The notes under the pieces are model-generated. The model was given only the letters and a program-made list of their open reading frames with translations. It did no database searches and had not been told where the DNA came from. Positions 24,001 through 35,364 of a DNA stretch of 64,000 nt are shown piece by piece; position 1 is the first letter of the stretch; every line of letters starts with the position of its first letter. This stretch comes from Cenococcum geophilum 1.58 (Eukaryota; Ascomycota; Dothideomycetes; Gloniales; Gloniaceae): positions 2,104,746-2,168,745 of the forward strand of contig KV748194.1 of NCBI GenBank assembly GCA_001692895.1, given 5' to 3'. The translations under genes were made by a program, and so were the position numbers.

Positions 24001-25055
24001 CAATAACTATATATTAAAGCCGCTGTAATATAAAAGGCGTAAAATAAATATAACTTTAATATTATAAAGTATATTAAGATACGCCTAAATAAACTATAGA
24101 GGGACCCTAGGGCGCCCTATAGGAGAATAAACTAATAACCCTAAAGTAGGGAAGATATATTAGAGAAATAGGTAAAGAAAGTAGAAGACGAATAGTACTA
24201 CTTTAGGGCCTAGGCCTATATAAAAAAGGAAGGGAAACGTATAAGAGGCTAGTAAAAATAATAGTAAGAAAGAAAAAGGAGCTAAAGTAGAGCATAAAAG
24301 AATGCTAAAAAACTATCTACTATAATATAATACTGCTTAAACTAATACTAAAAAGGTGTATAGGAGTTAAAGGTATAGAGGCTAACTAAGGTAAAAGGAA
24401 CCTAAGCCGTAGCATAGTTAACGCTATAGGGGGTAAATATTTTAGGGCTCTAAGAAGGCCTAATAAAGGTAGAAAATATAATAGTAATAATAGGACTAAA
24501 AGACTAGCTCTACTAGGTAGGTATTCTAGTAGGTAGCCTAAGATGCAAATATAGCTAGCTAAAATAGACACTAAAACATATAATACTATTATACCCCTTA
24601 TATACTAACTAAGAAGTAATACTCTTAGTAGCTAGCATAAAGAACTATAATATACTGCTCTTAATATAAAAAGGCCTTAAGGTAGTTACCTAGTAGCTTA
24701 TTAGCTAAAATATACTAAACTAGTTTTAGGTTATAAAGGAAATAGTAATAAAGGCTGGGGGGGGGAGCAATGGGCGCCCCCTAATGACTCTACAGTAGTA
24801 GAGTAAAGTTTGCAATACTAGCGCGTCCGTAGGCTTGTTACGGCAGCAGTGGTTCCTAAGGAGGTTAAAAAGTAAGGTAGTAGGAGCACCACAGGTGACT
24901 CGCAGGCGCCTGAGTCCCAAAGGCGGGGAGATGGATCACGGGGTTTTCTCAAATAGAGTTTTCTCCCACATGTACATAAGGAGTAGTCCGCGTGGGCCCA
25001 ATAGGGATCCGAATCGGACGTTAAGCAATGAATTATTATTAAATAAACCGGGCCT
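21098..25055 (+). mobile_element. Tad-like LINE copy C, 3' part (endonuclease, RT, 3' UTR)
   Basis: Continuation of copy C. An APE-type endonuclease is recognisable at about 21,380-21,960 (FILLENIN near 21,770, where RIP would turn GDIN into ENIN). The reverse transcriptase spans about 22,910-23,480: SYRPIALKNTLSKILEKVIA, SLNISGAYNNV, GLPLSPILFLFFISNL, and the active site as FINNIN instead of FIDDIN. No RNase H domain was seen. The last 310 bp (24,745-25,055) is GC-richer and nearly free of RIP, ending in AATTATTATTAAATAA. With its 5' part the copy totals about 5.56 kb. Confidence 0.88.
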
Positions 25056-25177
25056 CGGGGGACAATTTCCCGGGGCTTCACCGCTTCATCAACCGACAAC
25101 CTTTTTGCCGTCCGCTTCAACCTTTTCCCTCCACAAGTTAATTTCAACGCCTTAATAGAATCCGATTCTAGGACACC

Positions 25178-27586
25178 ATGGGGAAGCGCAAAGTGGGCGC
25201 ACTCGAAAAAGTTGATGCAGACCTGTAAGGTTTCAGCTCCCCCATCCCAAAATATTCCTATTAACACGTAATCAGGCCCAGTCTACAATACAAAATCCGC
25301 CGCGATCCAGCGTAAGTTCCCTACTCACAAATCTGCTACCTGGGCTGACCAGACCGAAGTTCGTACAAAGACGATTTCCAGAACCAGTATAATCAATATG
25401 AGACTCTACGAGAGCTTTTCATGCAAGCGCCAGGTGCGACTGATGACAATGGCATTGTGTCGCTTCGAGACTTGATCGACTTTGTTTCGCACGTTGCTGA
25501 GTGCTACCCTGCAATTACAGCGAGCTTTCCAAATGACCTCATTCAAATACTGGCCCTGCATCATGAAGAGCTGGAAATGGAACTCCGCGACAAGATTGTT
25601 GGGAGCTTAGTGTTATTGCGAAACAAGGAGGTTATAGACTCATCAACGTAAGATTTCCTACGAGCTGTCGTAATAATTAACGTGTGAACGCTTATATTGA
25701 AACTATATAGTCTCCTAAACACACTCTTTCCTATTCTGGTCTCCACCCTCAGCAAGTCTCTCCGCGCTCTTCTGTTCCAGAAAATACTCTCCGATCTCCG
25801 TTCTTCAAATGCAAAAACGATGAACCACCGTCTGAACCGTACAATTCAAACTGTCCTCTACAATCTTCTCACTTCAGACCGTACGTCGCCAAAAGGCATC
25901 TGGGCGGTGAAAATCACTCGCGAGCTATGGAAACGGCAGATATGGACGGATTCTAAGGCGGTAGAGATCATGAAGGAAGCCAGCTTGGCAGAGAATGAGA
26001 AGGTGATTACAGGAGGCGTGAGATTTTTCCTTGGCGGCGATAAGGAGCGGGAAGAGGCAGCGGGAGAAAGCAGCGATGAGGACGAGGCTATTGATATGAG
26101 TAAACTACGACATCAAGCGGGCATAAACAAGAAAACTCGAAAGAAGGAGAAAGAGTTCAAGAAAGCTGCTGCTACTGTTAAGAAGAAAGAGCGCAAGAAA
26201 AATCAGCCGCATCCACTCAATTTCTCCGCTTTGCACCTTCTGCACGATCCACAAGGATTTGCTGAAACTCTATTTTCGAAGCATCTACAGAATAGCAAGT
26301 CGAAGCTCAACCTCGAGCAAAAACTACTTGTTCTACAACTTGTCTCTCGTCTCGTTGGCTTGCACAAGCTCACCGTCATCTCCCTCTACTCTTACTTCCT
26401 AAAGTACCTGACCCCTCGCCAACCGTCCGTAACTTCATTTCTGGCATCATTAGCGCAATCAACACACTCTCTCGTTCCTCCCGACGTCTTAGAACCTCTA
26501 ATCCAAAAAATTGCAAACGAGTTCGTCTCAGAAGCAGCGGCTTCAGAAGTCGCGTCTGCAGGCCTGAATGCAATTCGCGAAATTTGCGCGCGTCAGCCGC
26601 TAGCAATGAATGATACCTTATTACAGGACTTGGTTATGTATAGGAAGAGCAAAGACAAGGGTGTCATGATGGCCGCAAAGGGGTTGCTGAGTCTCTATCG
26701 TGAGGTTGGCGCTGAACTACTTAAGAAGCGAGACAGGGGTAAAGATGCCACGATTGGGCTAAGGACTAGCGAGATTACTGAAAGGAGATATGGTGAGGAA
26801 GCCATAGGTGAGATTGAAGGCATCGAACTGCTTGAAAAGTGGAAAGAGGAGGAAAGGAGGAAGAAACGGGAGGAAATGGGTTTGCCAGCTGATGTAGCTA
26901 GCGACGAAGGAGTGGAAGAAGGGGGCGAAGCGGAAGACTGGAGAAATTGGGAAGTCGAGGAAGACGACAGCGACGATTCTGGGGGCTGGATCGATGTCCA
27001 AAGCGACGGACAGGATATTGAGATTAGTGATGATGAAGATGACAAACCACCCTCAAAGAAGGCAAGGGTTGAGCACGAAGCTGCATTAGAACGCCCGCCA
27101 ATAGAGAAAGAGACAGCCACAGCGGGCGAAGCGAAGGGGACATCAAAACTAGCCACCACCCGCATCCTCACTCCCGCTGACCTCGCCAAGCTCCAAGAGC
27201 TCCGCCTTGCCGCATCGATCACAAAATCCATGCCATCCGCCAAACGCCGCCAGGCTCTAGAAGCCCGTCATGCAGATGATCCTCTAACCGCCGCTGAGAT
27301 TGAGGCGCCCGCCTCTCTCTCTGCGAAGAAGACTAAAGAAGAGAAGATCACAATGGCCAAAGGGGACCGGGAAACACATCACCAAAGCACGACCGCTAAG
27401 CGGAAAGAGAAGAAGATGGCGCAAGGCAAGAGCACGACTAACAAGGAAAAATCACGGCAGAAGAACTTCCTCATGACTTTAGGGAAGGCCAAGGGGAAGC
27501 AGAAGAGAAGTTTGGTAGACACGAGAAAAGCGCTTCGAGGCCATATTGATCGCCAAAAGAGAGGAGGCCGGAGGGGGAATAGATAG
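25178..27586 (+). CDS. SDA1: SDA1 ribosome biogenesis protein
   Basis: Sda1 is an essential nucleolar protein needed for maturation and nuclear export of pre-60S ribosomal particles. The gene has four exons: 25,178-25,224, 25,276-25,311, 25,360-25,647 and 25,711-27,586 (748 residues), with consensus donors and frame-preserving joins. The N-terminus reads MGKRKVGALEKVDADLPSLQ. The conserved helical SDA1 region follows (SFPNDLIQILALHHEELE, KIVGSLVLLRNKEVIDSST, GVRFFLGGDKEREE, LNFSALHLLHDPQGFAETLF). The C-terminal half has acidic clusters and lysine-rich tracts typical of nucleolar proteins. A LINE 3' end lies 122 bp before the start codon, so the promoter is either very short or lies partly inside the LINE 3' UTR. 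The coding sequence is intact. Confidence 0.93.
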
Positions 27587-27899
27587 GTTAGGTGGTGTGG
27601 CTATTACGAAGCCGGATACCAGCAGTAGCTCGAGATAGGTTTGCGAATCGTACTGGATCGAAAATCGCCAGCAGCCACAGATGTCAGTCAGCTTACTACC
27701 ATTTATTAGGTTACCAATATGCCTGCCGCTAATCCTAGTAATTTAAGTAATTACTTTTAGGGGGTACCTAAAGCCTTTATTACCACGGCCTGCGCCCTCG
27801 CTACAAGGCCATAGTAAGGTATTTTAGGCTTAAAAAAGGGTAGAAGGTGTACAAAGGACATTACAAGCGATTAAGTGAATAGATTCTATCAAAAATTTA
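27587..27899. other. Intergenic, no gene seen
   Basis: The SDA1 3' flank becomes AT-rich after about 27,700. No coding potential or repeat with a partner in this window was noticed. Confidence 0.6.
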
Positions 27900-28446
27900 A
27901 CGTCCGTCTCTGCGTTGCAGAAAACCCACCGTACCGGAAAATATGAGGGGTACTTTAACTTCAAACGACTATAACTCTGCGTACACGTTATGCTTCACTA
28001 TAATTATATATATATTATATACTATAGCTACTTTATAACATTTAAGACCCTTCCTACTTTATAAATTACGTTTGTATTATCGCCTCCTTACCTAATTCGC
28101 AGAGAGCCTTCTTTTATAGCGTACTAACATCCCTTTACTATAGCACTACTATTAAGCTCTTACTACTTATGATATATATATAAGGGTTATATCTAAGCCT
28201 TAGAGCCTTATTACGATAGTAGAAAGTCATTATTAGCCTTATATCTACTATAGCGCGCAAAGTTATATAGGGTCGCTACCCCGGTTAGTACCTCTAGCCA
28301 AAGCGATTTTTAATCCTGGTTAGTGCAAATAGTTACCTAATCATTACAGCGTAATTTACTTAGAGTAGCTGCCACACCTGTGGCTGTGTAAAGTCTTGGC
28401 AAGAGCGCCACCCTCAGCCTTATAGCCTTGTGATTTAACCGGGGTA

Positions 28447-29544
28447 CAGCTGAGCGTGGTCCGGAGAAAGTTGAACGTGGTCGCCGATGGGGGTCGGCGA
28501 AAGTTGAGCGTGGTCGCCGATGGAGCGCCGGCAAAAGGTCGGCGGTACTCAACTTTTACCTATACAGAACGCGCATTAGTAGCCACAATTTACCTTAGCG
28601 ACCGTATGCACTGGATATACAATGCATATGCTAAGCATATATATACCTATAAGAACATATTGCAATGGCTTATTAGTAAGTATTTGCTAAGCATATACGT
28701 AGCATATACTTTGTATATTCTTAGCATATGCTTAGCACATGCTATATATACTTAGTATAGTATAGCCTACTTATATAGAACACAAAGGCAATACTTTAGA
28801 GGGTAGTATATAGGGAGTAAGATTTCTTTAATATAAAGATATAATAGGTAAAGTATATAGAGTAAGCATATGCTCTGTATATGCTAAGGCTATACATTAT
28901 ATATAGGATATTTTAATAATATAGTTTACTAATTTTATTATTGCATATACCCCGCATATGCTCTATATATGCTAAGGCTATACATTATATATAGGATGTT
29001 TTAATAACATAGTTTACTAATTTTATTATTGTATATACCCCGCATATGCCTAGCATATAACCTTTTATTTATTAAATACTTTAAATTCTATTAAAATAAA
29101 TATTAAAGTAGTTAAATAGCTTTTAGTAAGTATATATAATATATTAGTAGTGTATATGCTAAGCATATACTAAACATATGCGTAGTATATACTTAGGTAG
29201 ATACTATAGCGTAGCTTACCTTATATAAAATATAAAGGGAATACCTTAGAGGGCAGTATAAGTTAATAGATTGTATATGCTAGGCATATGCCTAACATAT
29301 ACTAGGCATATATAGCTATAATCTTTTTTAAAATTTTTAAATATTATATTAAAAGTGTCTGCATATGCCCTGCATATGCCAGGCATATAGGGCATATACG
29401 CTAGGATATTTGCAATTTAAGATTAACAACTGTGCATTTTCTATTTTATTTAAATTGCATATGCATTGCATATGCGTAGGCTGAGCGTGGTCCAAAGCTA
29501 AGCGTGGTCCAGGGTTAAATTTGAAGTTCGGACCACGCCGAGCT
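28447..29544. mobile_element. TIR element (MITE-like), 1,098 bp
   Basis: The ends are inverted: CAGCTGAGCGTGGTCCG at 28,447 and the reverse complement of CAGCTCGGCGTGGTCCG ending at 29,544. TA precedes the left end and TG follows the right end, compatible with a TA target duplication altered by mutation. Behind each terminus the GCGTGGTC motif is repeated in tandem (28,474 and 28,510 on the left; 29,488 and 29,505 on the right). The interior (about 28,590-29,480) is AT-rich, carries many GCATATGC-type palindromes, and encodes no transposase. It is therefore non-autonomous. Confidence 0.7.
28866..29062. repeat. 88-bp tandem duplication within the TIR element
   Basis: Units start with GCATATGCTCT at 28,866 and 28,954, and a third, partial unit starts at 29,042. 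The first two differ by a few transitions. Confidence 0.8.
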
Positions 29545-29789
29545 GTGAGCCCTGATTTAACTTCTAACTGCTAACTTAAACTCTATAAAGACACCTACGG
29601 AATTCGCCACCTTACAAGGGTATGGTCGGAGCGGGTCGGCCACCCTCCCTGCTAGTGTACCCGCCTCTTATGTTATTTGCCACAATACATCACCACTTTA
29701 GATTTATAGCGTGCCACCCTAGGAGTATATAAGAAGAGGATAATAGTAGATAGTGGGTGGGGGGGAGGAGGTTAAGTCAAGACATAGTT

Positions 29790-32700
29790 TATTAAGAGAG
29801 GTTAACGTGTGACCGCAGTAGCTTGATGACCGCCTCGTGCCCTTTATCTGCCGCCTACCCTAGCGGCGTCCGTCCGTACTAATTATCCTTTAAGTTGACG
29901 TCAACCTTGCTAGTCTTGAGCAGCAGCTTAATAACCGCCTTGTGCCCTTTCTCTGCCGCCCACGATAGCGGTGTCTGTCCAAAATGCCCTTTCTCTGCTG
30001 ACTACGATACCGGCGCCCGTCTAGGCCTAGCTATCCCATTATTATCTTTTAAGTTAACGTCAACCTTGCCAGTCTTAAGTAGCAGCTTAATAACCGCCTC
30101 ATGCCCTTTCTCTACTGCCTACGATAGCGGCGTCCGTCTAGGTCTAGCTAACCCTTTATTATCTTTTAAGTTAACGTTAACCTTGCCAGTCTCAAGTAGC
30201 AGCTTTATAACCACCTTATGCCCCTTTTCTGCTGCTAACGATAGCGGCGTTCGTCCTAACCCATTTGACCCATTATTATCTTTTAAGTTAACGTCGACCT
30301 TACTAGTTTTGAGCAGCAGCTTAATAACTGCCTTATGTCCTTTTTCTGCCGCAAACGATAGCGGCGTCCGTCTGTACCTAGAATGATCCTTTAAATTGAT
30401 GTCGACTTTACTAGTTTTAAGAAGCAGCTTAACGACCGCCTCGTGCCCTTCCTCTGCTGTAAATGATAGCGGCGTCTGTCTGTACCTAGAACGATCCCTA
30501 GAGTTAATATCGACTTTGCTAGTCTTAAGCAGCAGTTTAACAACTGCTTTGTGCCCTTTCTCTGCTGCAAACGATAGTGGCGTCCGTCCGGTCCTATGGA
30601 GCTTATTATCCTTTGAATTAACGTCGACCTTACTAGTTTTAAGCAGCAGTTTAACGACCGCCTTGTGCCCTCCCTCTGCTGCCCATGATAGTGGCGTCCG
30701 TCCAGGCCTAGAGAATTTATTATTATCTTTGAAGTTGACGTCAACTTTGCTAGTTTTGAGCAGCAGCTTAACAATTGTTTTGTATCCTTTTTCTGCTACT
30801 AATGATAGCGGTGTTCGTCCGGATCCATCCTTTAAGTTGATATTGACTTTGCCAGTTTCGAGCAGTAGCTTGATGACCCTACCTATACCCCGCCTTGTGG
30901 CTTCACAAAGCACATCACTGTCCCAAATTGTTTTAATATTGGTTATGGCGATCTTAACTTTTGCTGCTTTGCCAAGTAGCATTATTAGAATGTCTTCAGA
31001 ATACCTTGTTGCGGCTTCTTTTAATACCAGTTTACCCCATCTATCTTGCAAATTAAGTGGAGGTCCTTTCTTTAGCAGTGCACATATTACCGCCGAGTTC
31101 CAGGACTTTGTTGCGATGTGCAATGTATCCGCCTTCGCATTATTACAAAGTCTAAGCTCCAGGAGAAGTCGCACCGCAGAATCATTTCCAGCGCTCGCCG
31201 ACTCAAGAAGGGGTTTGCCATCCATTGGATCAATACAATTGTGATTTAGTAGAAAATTGATTATATCTGAGTAACCATGAAGTGCTGCATGGGTTGTAAT
31301 GGAGTAGCCCTCATCCGAAAGTTGACGGCAATATGCATGAAGATTAAGAGTTGGTAATTGCAATAAGACCTTCAAGAGGCCGACGTGCCCCGCATTAATG
31401 GCCCAGCGGAAGAGTCCAATGTGTGGTAGGCGGTTTGATGCACTCGGATTGCCCTAGGGTCGGATATCAAATGAAGTTTGTTTATCCATAGCTAGGAATC
31501 TAAACTTCTTCCACGGAATATCATCCTTAGTTATCGTTGACGTATGCTTTAACCAATTTTTAACCGCGTAGGTTAAAAATTGGTATTTTCTGCTCATATC
31601 TGGGGGTGGTGGCCTCTTTAACTCGGCGAACCGTGCAAGGTTAAGAGCTAGCGACTTTTGTTCTATACCCCGACGATGTAGAGATTCCCAAAGTTTGAGT
31701 ATGCTAGATACAGCATTCTAGACGCTTAATCTAGATGTGACACTGGCTATAATCCCAGTTGGGGTAGGAAGTTGGCTTGCTTGTTGGGGAATTTTAGGCC
31801 CTGGTATAGTGATTTGGGTTTTAAAGTCTGAGAATAGCAGGTACGTGATGCAGATCTCTCTAGCTCCAATATCGGCTTTTTGGGGGCGGAAGTGTAACCC
31901 AGGGGTTGAGCCTCCCGGTGGCAGCCTAATTAAAAACTGCTGAACAGTATGATGGGCAAAGCGGGCGGTTCCATCATTATTAAGAACCACGAGGTTTCCG
32001 CAATTTTGAATTAAGCGCGAAGTATCTGGGATTTTCGTTGAGTCCTAGGTTTTATTAGATCGGTTAAAGGCGATGGCTTCCGCTAATTCTGTTATGAGCA
32101 GAGGACGTTTAGCAGAAGTAATCCATTTAAAAATCTGTTGAGCTCGGTTTACCCTCGCAGGATTTTGTTTAATCTTTTTTACTACCCTTGCGTATGTTTC
32201 TGTTATTCCTTTGGGAAGGTTTTGAAGTGTTTGTCTGATACTAGAATCGGAGTCCGTCTTGTAAAGGTTGGCAAGTTGGAAATAAACCTAAAGGAACCTA
32301 ATAAAATAAGTTAGTTATGTAAGGTTAACTAAAGAGTGATATGCAAGGGGCAACGGACATCCCGTGAGCTTGGCTTGTAAGTGTAGTTATTACCTTATAT
32401 TGAAGAGAGGGATCTTGAATCTTTAATGCTCCAGAACTTATGTTAAAGTTCATCGTCTCCTCTATGAAATGAGCGATATTGTCTGAAATTTTTTCCGCTG
32501 AAACTTGGAGGTGAGAGAATTTCTTTAATGAAGCCGAGATGATGTGATTATCGCGACTTGATATAAATATCTTTACGGTTGGTTGCCTGGACTGAGATAG
32601 TTGATATACAATGGATAAGATTATGGTCTGCACCTCGCTTCTATATTTGTCGAGGCCGTTAATGAAGAGATATACTTTAGAGAAGTGCTTGATTACGCGG

Positions 32701-34330
32701 AAAATAATAGCCGATAATATATTATCTGTTACGGCTCTGACACCTGGCCCGTATAATGGATCCACGTGTTGCTCCAAGTCGCCTGATATGTTTATCCCCT
32801 CAAGTAGCTGCCTGACGATTGCGCAAAGGATATTTCGTGCCTCCAAGGATCTGGGATCAGAGAAGTCACAGTAATGGTACACGATTCCAGTATCCTGAGT
32901 AGTAATGTCCTTTTCTATCACGTCCTGGCTGGTGAATTCCTGGATAGTGACGTCTTCCCTGCTAGAATCCTTGGAGAGTGTGTCTATAAGAGAGGATCTA
33001 TGTTAACACTCTTTAGTTTCTAGTATGATTTGCAAAGTTTAGGGGATATTTATGCTAGAATGGTCTTTCCCGACCCGGCTAGAAAATTGTTAGACTAAGT
33101 CTTGTACTAAGTAATCGCATAGAAGAGCGGATGCGGGCATTCTTACGGATCCCGTAACACTAAAGACAGTCCGAGCCTCCACTTATCCATTTTTGGAATT
33201 TGTTGGTTCTAGTGAGCCACGTGCCTGTTCCAGGATGGCGTCTTTTGCGCTCTTTCATATGTTTATCTACATAGGCGAGAGACGATAGATTTGATAGGAG
33301 TAGATTTCTCCGTTTAACTGCTGGAGGGATCAGAAATAAACAGTTATTATTGGGCTATTAAAAACTTACTTTTTCTCCGCTTCTCCCTTTTCTCTTTATT
33401 AGTGTGCATGAGGACCCGATTACGTGAACTCTTAATTATATGTGATATCATGACTTCCTTCTCCATGTTTGTTAAGTTATCGCGAAACTTGGTGAGGATC
33501 TTCTCGCGAAACTCGTCATTAAAATTTTTCCACGTGAACTTTAATAAGGCGCCTATTAAAATATTTAGTTAATTTGGGAATCTAAAATTAAGCGTGGAGG
33601 CCTTACGGGGCATCGAGTGTTTGAGTTTTCGAAAAATCGTCTTTGCATCTACACAAAAGTGTATAATATCTAGATATACTATTGATATTGCTTGCAGCAG
33701 TCGGCCATGACTAGGGAACAGTGCTTGGTAGATTCGGCACCTTGGAAGGTTGTTGCCAATTCGGGTGAACATATTGATGAGATTTTTGAAACATTTCTGG
33801 TATTCTTTGGCAATCTAATGTTGGCGTAAATTAGTACAATGGTTATGTAAAAGCGACTGGGGTTACTTCACATGTATTAATACTCTGATACTACCCCATA
33901 TCGGAGCCATCGTAATTGTATATGTATTGGAGTATATGTCAAGTGCCTCGCCGAACTGACTTATGGCGTTGATAAGTGGCTCTAGCTTTCTTGATATCGC
34001 CCGACTTTTACTCTGTTCCTTATGATCTTTCTGTGCTGCACTAGCACTGTAGAGGAGATTCTCTAGAGAAGCGGTTTCGAATATTTCCTGCTCCTCTTTG
34101 TCCAAGTCTTCTATATAGCGATTGCGTGCTAGCAGCCATGGGTCCTCGGGTGTAGATGCATTAGCTATGACAAGCAAGGGGTAGAACGGCCTGAGTAATC
34201 CAGTCTCTACAAAATTTGTAGTAGTACGTGTAGCGACACCGCTAGAGTTATTAGCTTTTTTGAAAATAGTGAGAGTGTTGATCTTTAAGAGGAGGCAATA
34301 AAGATAAGTAAGGCTAGAGAGCGGAATGTT
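29790..34330 (-). pseudogene. NACHT-ankyrin STAND (NLR-like) gene, decayed
   Basis: STAND proteins of this type are candidate fungal non-self sensors. Read on the minus strand, the parts are in family order. An N-terminal helical domain resembling DUF7708 lies at 34,230-33,870 (DPWLLARNRYIEDL, APIWGSIRVLIHV), with more of it at 33,770-33,570. The Walker A motif GSGKT lies at 33,076-33,062, in LAGSGKTILA followed by a stop. The rest of the NACHT region is 32,990-32,325, with Walker B as VYLFINGLDKYR where LDEC is usual. A winged-helix-like stretch covers 32,280-31,700. Ankyrin repeats cover 31,400-29,800. Several stops fit TGG or CAG mutated by RIP, so the product is probably dead. The whole gene sits between the long inverted repeats. 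Confidence 0.8.
29830..30890 (-). repeat. Near-identical ankyrin repeat array
   Basis: Nine to ten units of about 102-117 bp encode almost the same ankyrin repeat: (R)TPLSxAAEKGHKAVVKLLLK with TSKVDVNxKDN. Starts on the plus strand fall near 29,895, 30,056, 30,172, 30,288, 30,396, 30,504, 30,618, 30,735 and 30,837. Ankyrin repeats further upstream in the gene (30,890-31,400) are much more diverged, so the 3' block has been homogenised recently. Confidence 0.85.
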
Positions 34331-34541
34331 TAGTTTAAATTGAATGGTTGTTGCTTTCAACTTACTCGCTTGGCTGAGGCGGTGCGACTGGCAGCCGCAC
34401 CACGTCACCCCGACATGCTACTTGGCAGCTCAGCCACTACGACCTCTGCACACCTCCGGCATCAGGCACTCTGTTAAGTCATGGGCAGGTCTCCTCAAGG
34501 CATCATTTAGGCTTGTTCTCATTCAATATGCGCCTTGCCCC

Positions 34542-35196
34542 CACTAGCAGGGAGGGTGGCCGACCCGCTCCGACCACACCCTTGTGAGGTGGCGAATTCT
34601 GTAGCCGTTTTCAGAGAGTTGAGTTGGTTGACCAGACGCATGGCTAAGGTTAAGTTAGATCGCAAGGCTGCCAACTTACTAAGACCCCGCACAGCCACAG
34701 GCTTAGACTTGCTTGATTGACGTAAGTAAATTACTTCCTGGATGTCACGTGGAATGTATGGGGTCGTTTTGCACTAGCCGGAATTGGTGATCGCTTTAAT
34801 TAGAGGTACTAACCCGCGTAGCAACCTTATATGAATTTGCGTACCATAGTAGACACAAGGCTAATAATAACTTCCTAATATCGTAACGAAGTTCTTAGGC
34901 TCGGATAAGACCCTATTATAAGTTTTATAAGTGGTAAGAGCTTAATAGTGGTACCGTAGTAAAGGGACATTATTACGCCCTAAAAGGAGGCTCTCTGCGA
35001 ATAAGGCGCGAAGGCGATAATGCGAGCGTAATTTATAGATATAAAGGGTCTCGAATATTGCAAAGTAGCTATAGCATACGACTTATATATAATTATAGTG
35101 AAGTATAACGTGTGCGCAGAGTTATAGTTGCTTAAGGTCAAAGTACCCCTTATATTTTCCGGTACGGTGGGTTTTCCGCGACACAGGGACGGACAT
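34542..35196 (-). repeat. Right arm of long inverted repeat (655 bp)
   Basis: Uninterrupted counterpart of the left arm. Its inner end CACTAGCAGGGAG starts at 34,542, and its outer end GGACAT at 35,196 is followed by TA (35,197-35,198), mirroring the TA at 27,898-27,899. No open reading frame of note. Confidence 0.85.
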
Positions 35197-35364
35197 TACC
35201 AGGTAGTATATTTGGGTAAGGTCTTGGCACCAAAACCACGCTTTTCCAAAATAGGAAGGGGAAATTTATTCTTGCTCCGTAATCTTGGAACCTCGGCATC
35301 TCAACCAGGTGCCTTTCTCATCCTTTCTCCGCTTCACAAGGCTTGAGTTCAAGAATCAGTCACC

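Larger units (their letters stand above)
27900..29657 (+). repeat. Left arm of long inverted repeat (interrupted)
   Basis: Starting at the ACGTCCGTC next to TA (27,898-27,899), this sequence is the reverse complement of 34,542-35,196, diverging mostly by transitions. The arm runs 27,900-28,446, is interrupted by a 1.1-kb TIR element, and resumes from 29,545 to about 29,657 (ending CTCCCTGCTAGTG). The outer 60 bp are nearly identical in both arms, including AAAACCCACCGTACCGGAAA. Both arms are RIP-damaged, and no coding sequence is visible. Confidence 0.85.

Noticed and set aside
26695-27243. Ser-rich open frame antisense to SDA1, and similar frames antisense to DRS1 and the gelsolin gene
   Set aside because: They mirror acidic or lysine-rich coding tracts on the other strand and show no domain or start context.
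27900-35196. The 655-bp repeats as LTRs of a retrotransposon
   Set aside because: They are inverted relative to each other and are bounded by TA, not by a direct 4-6 bp duplication with TG...CA ends.
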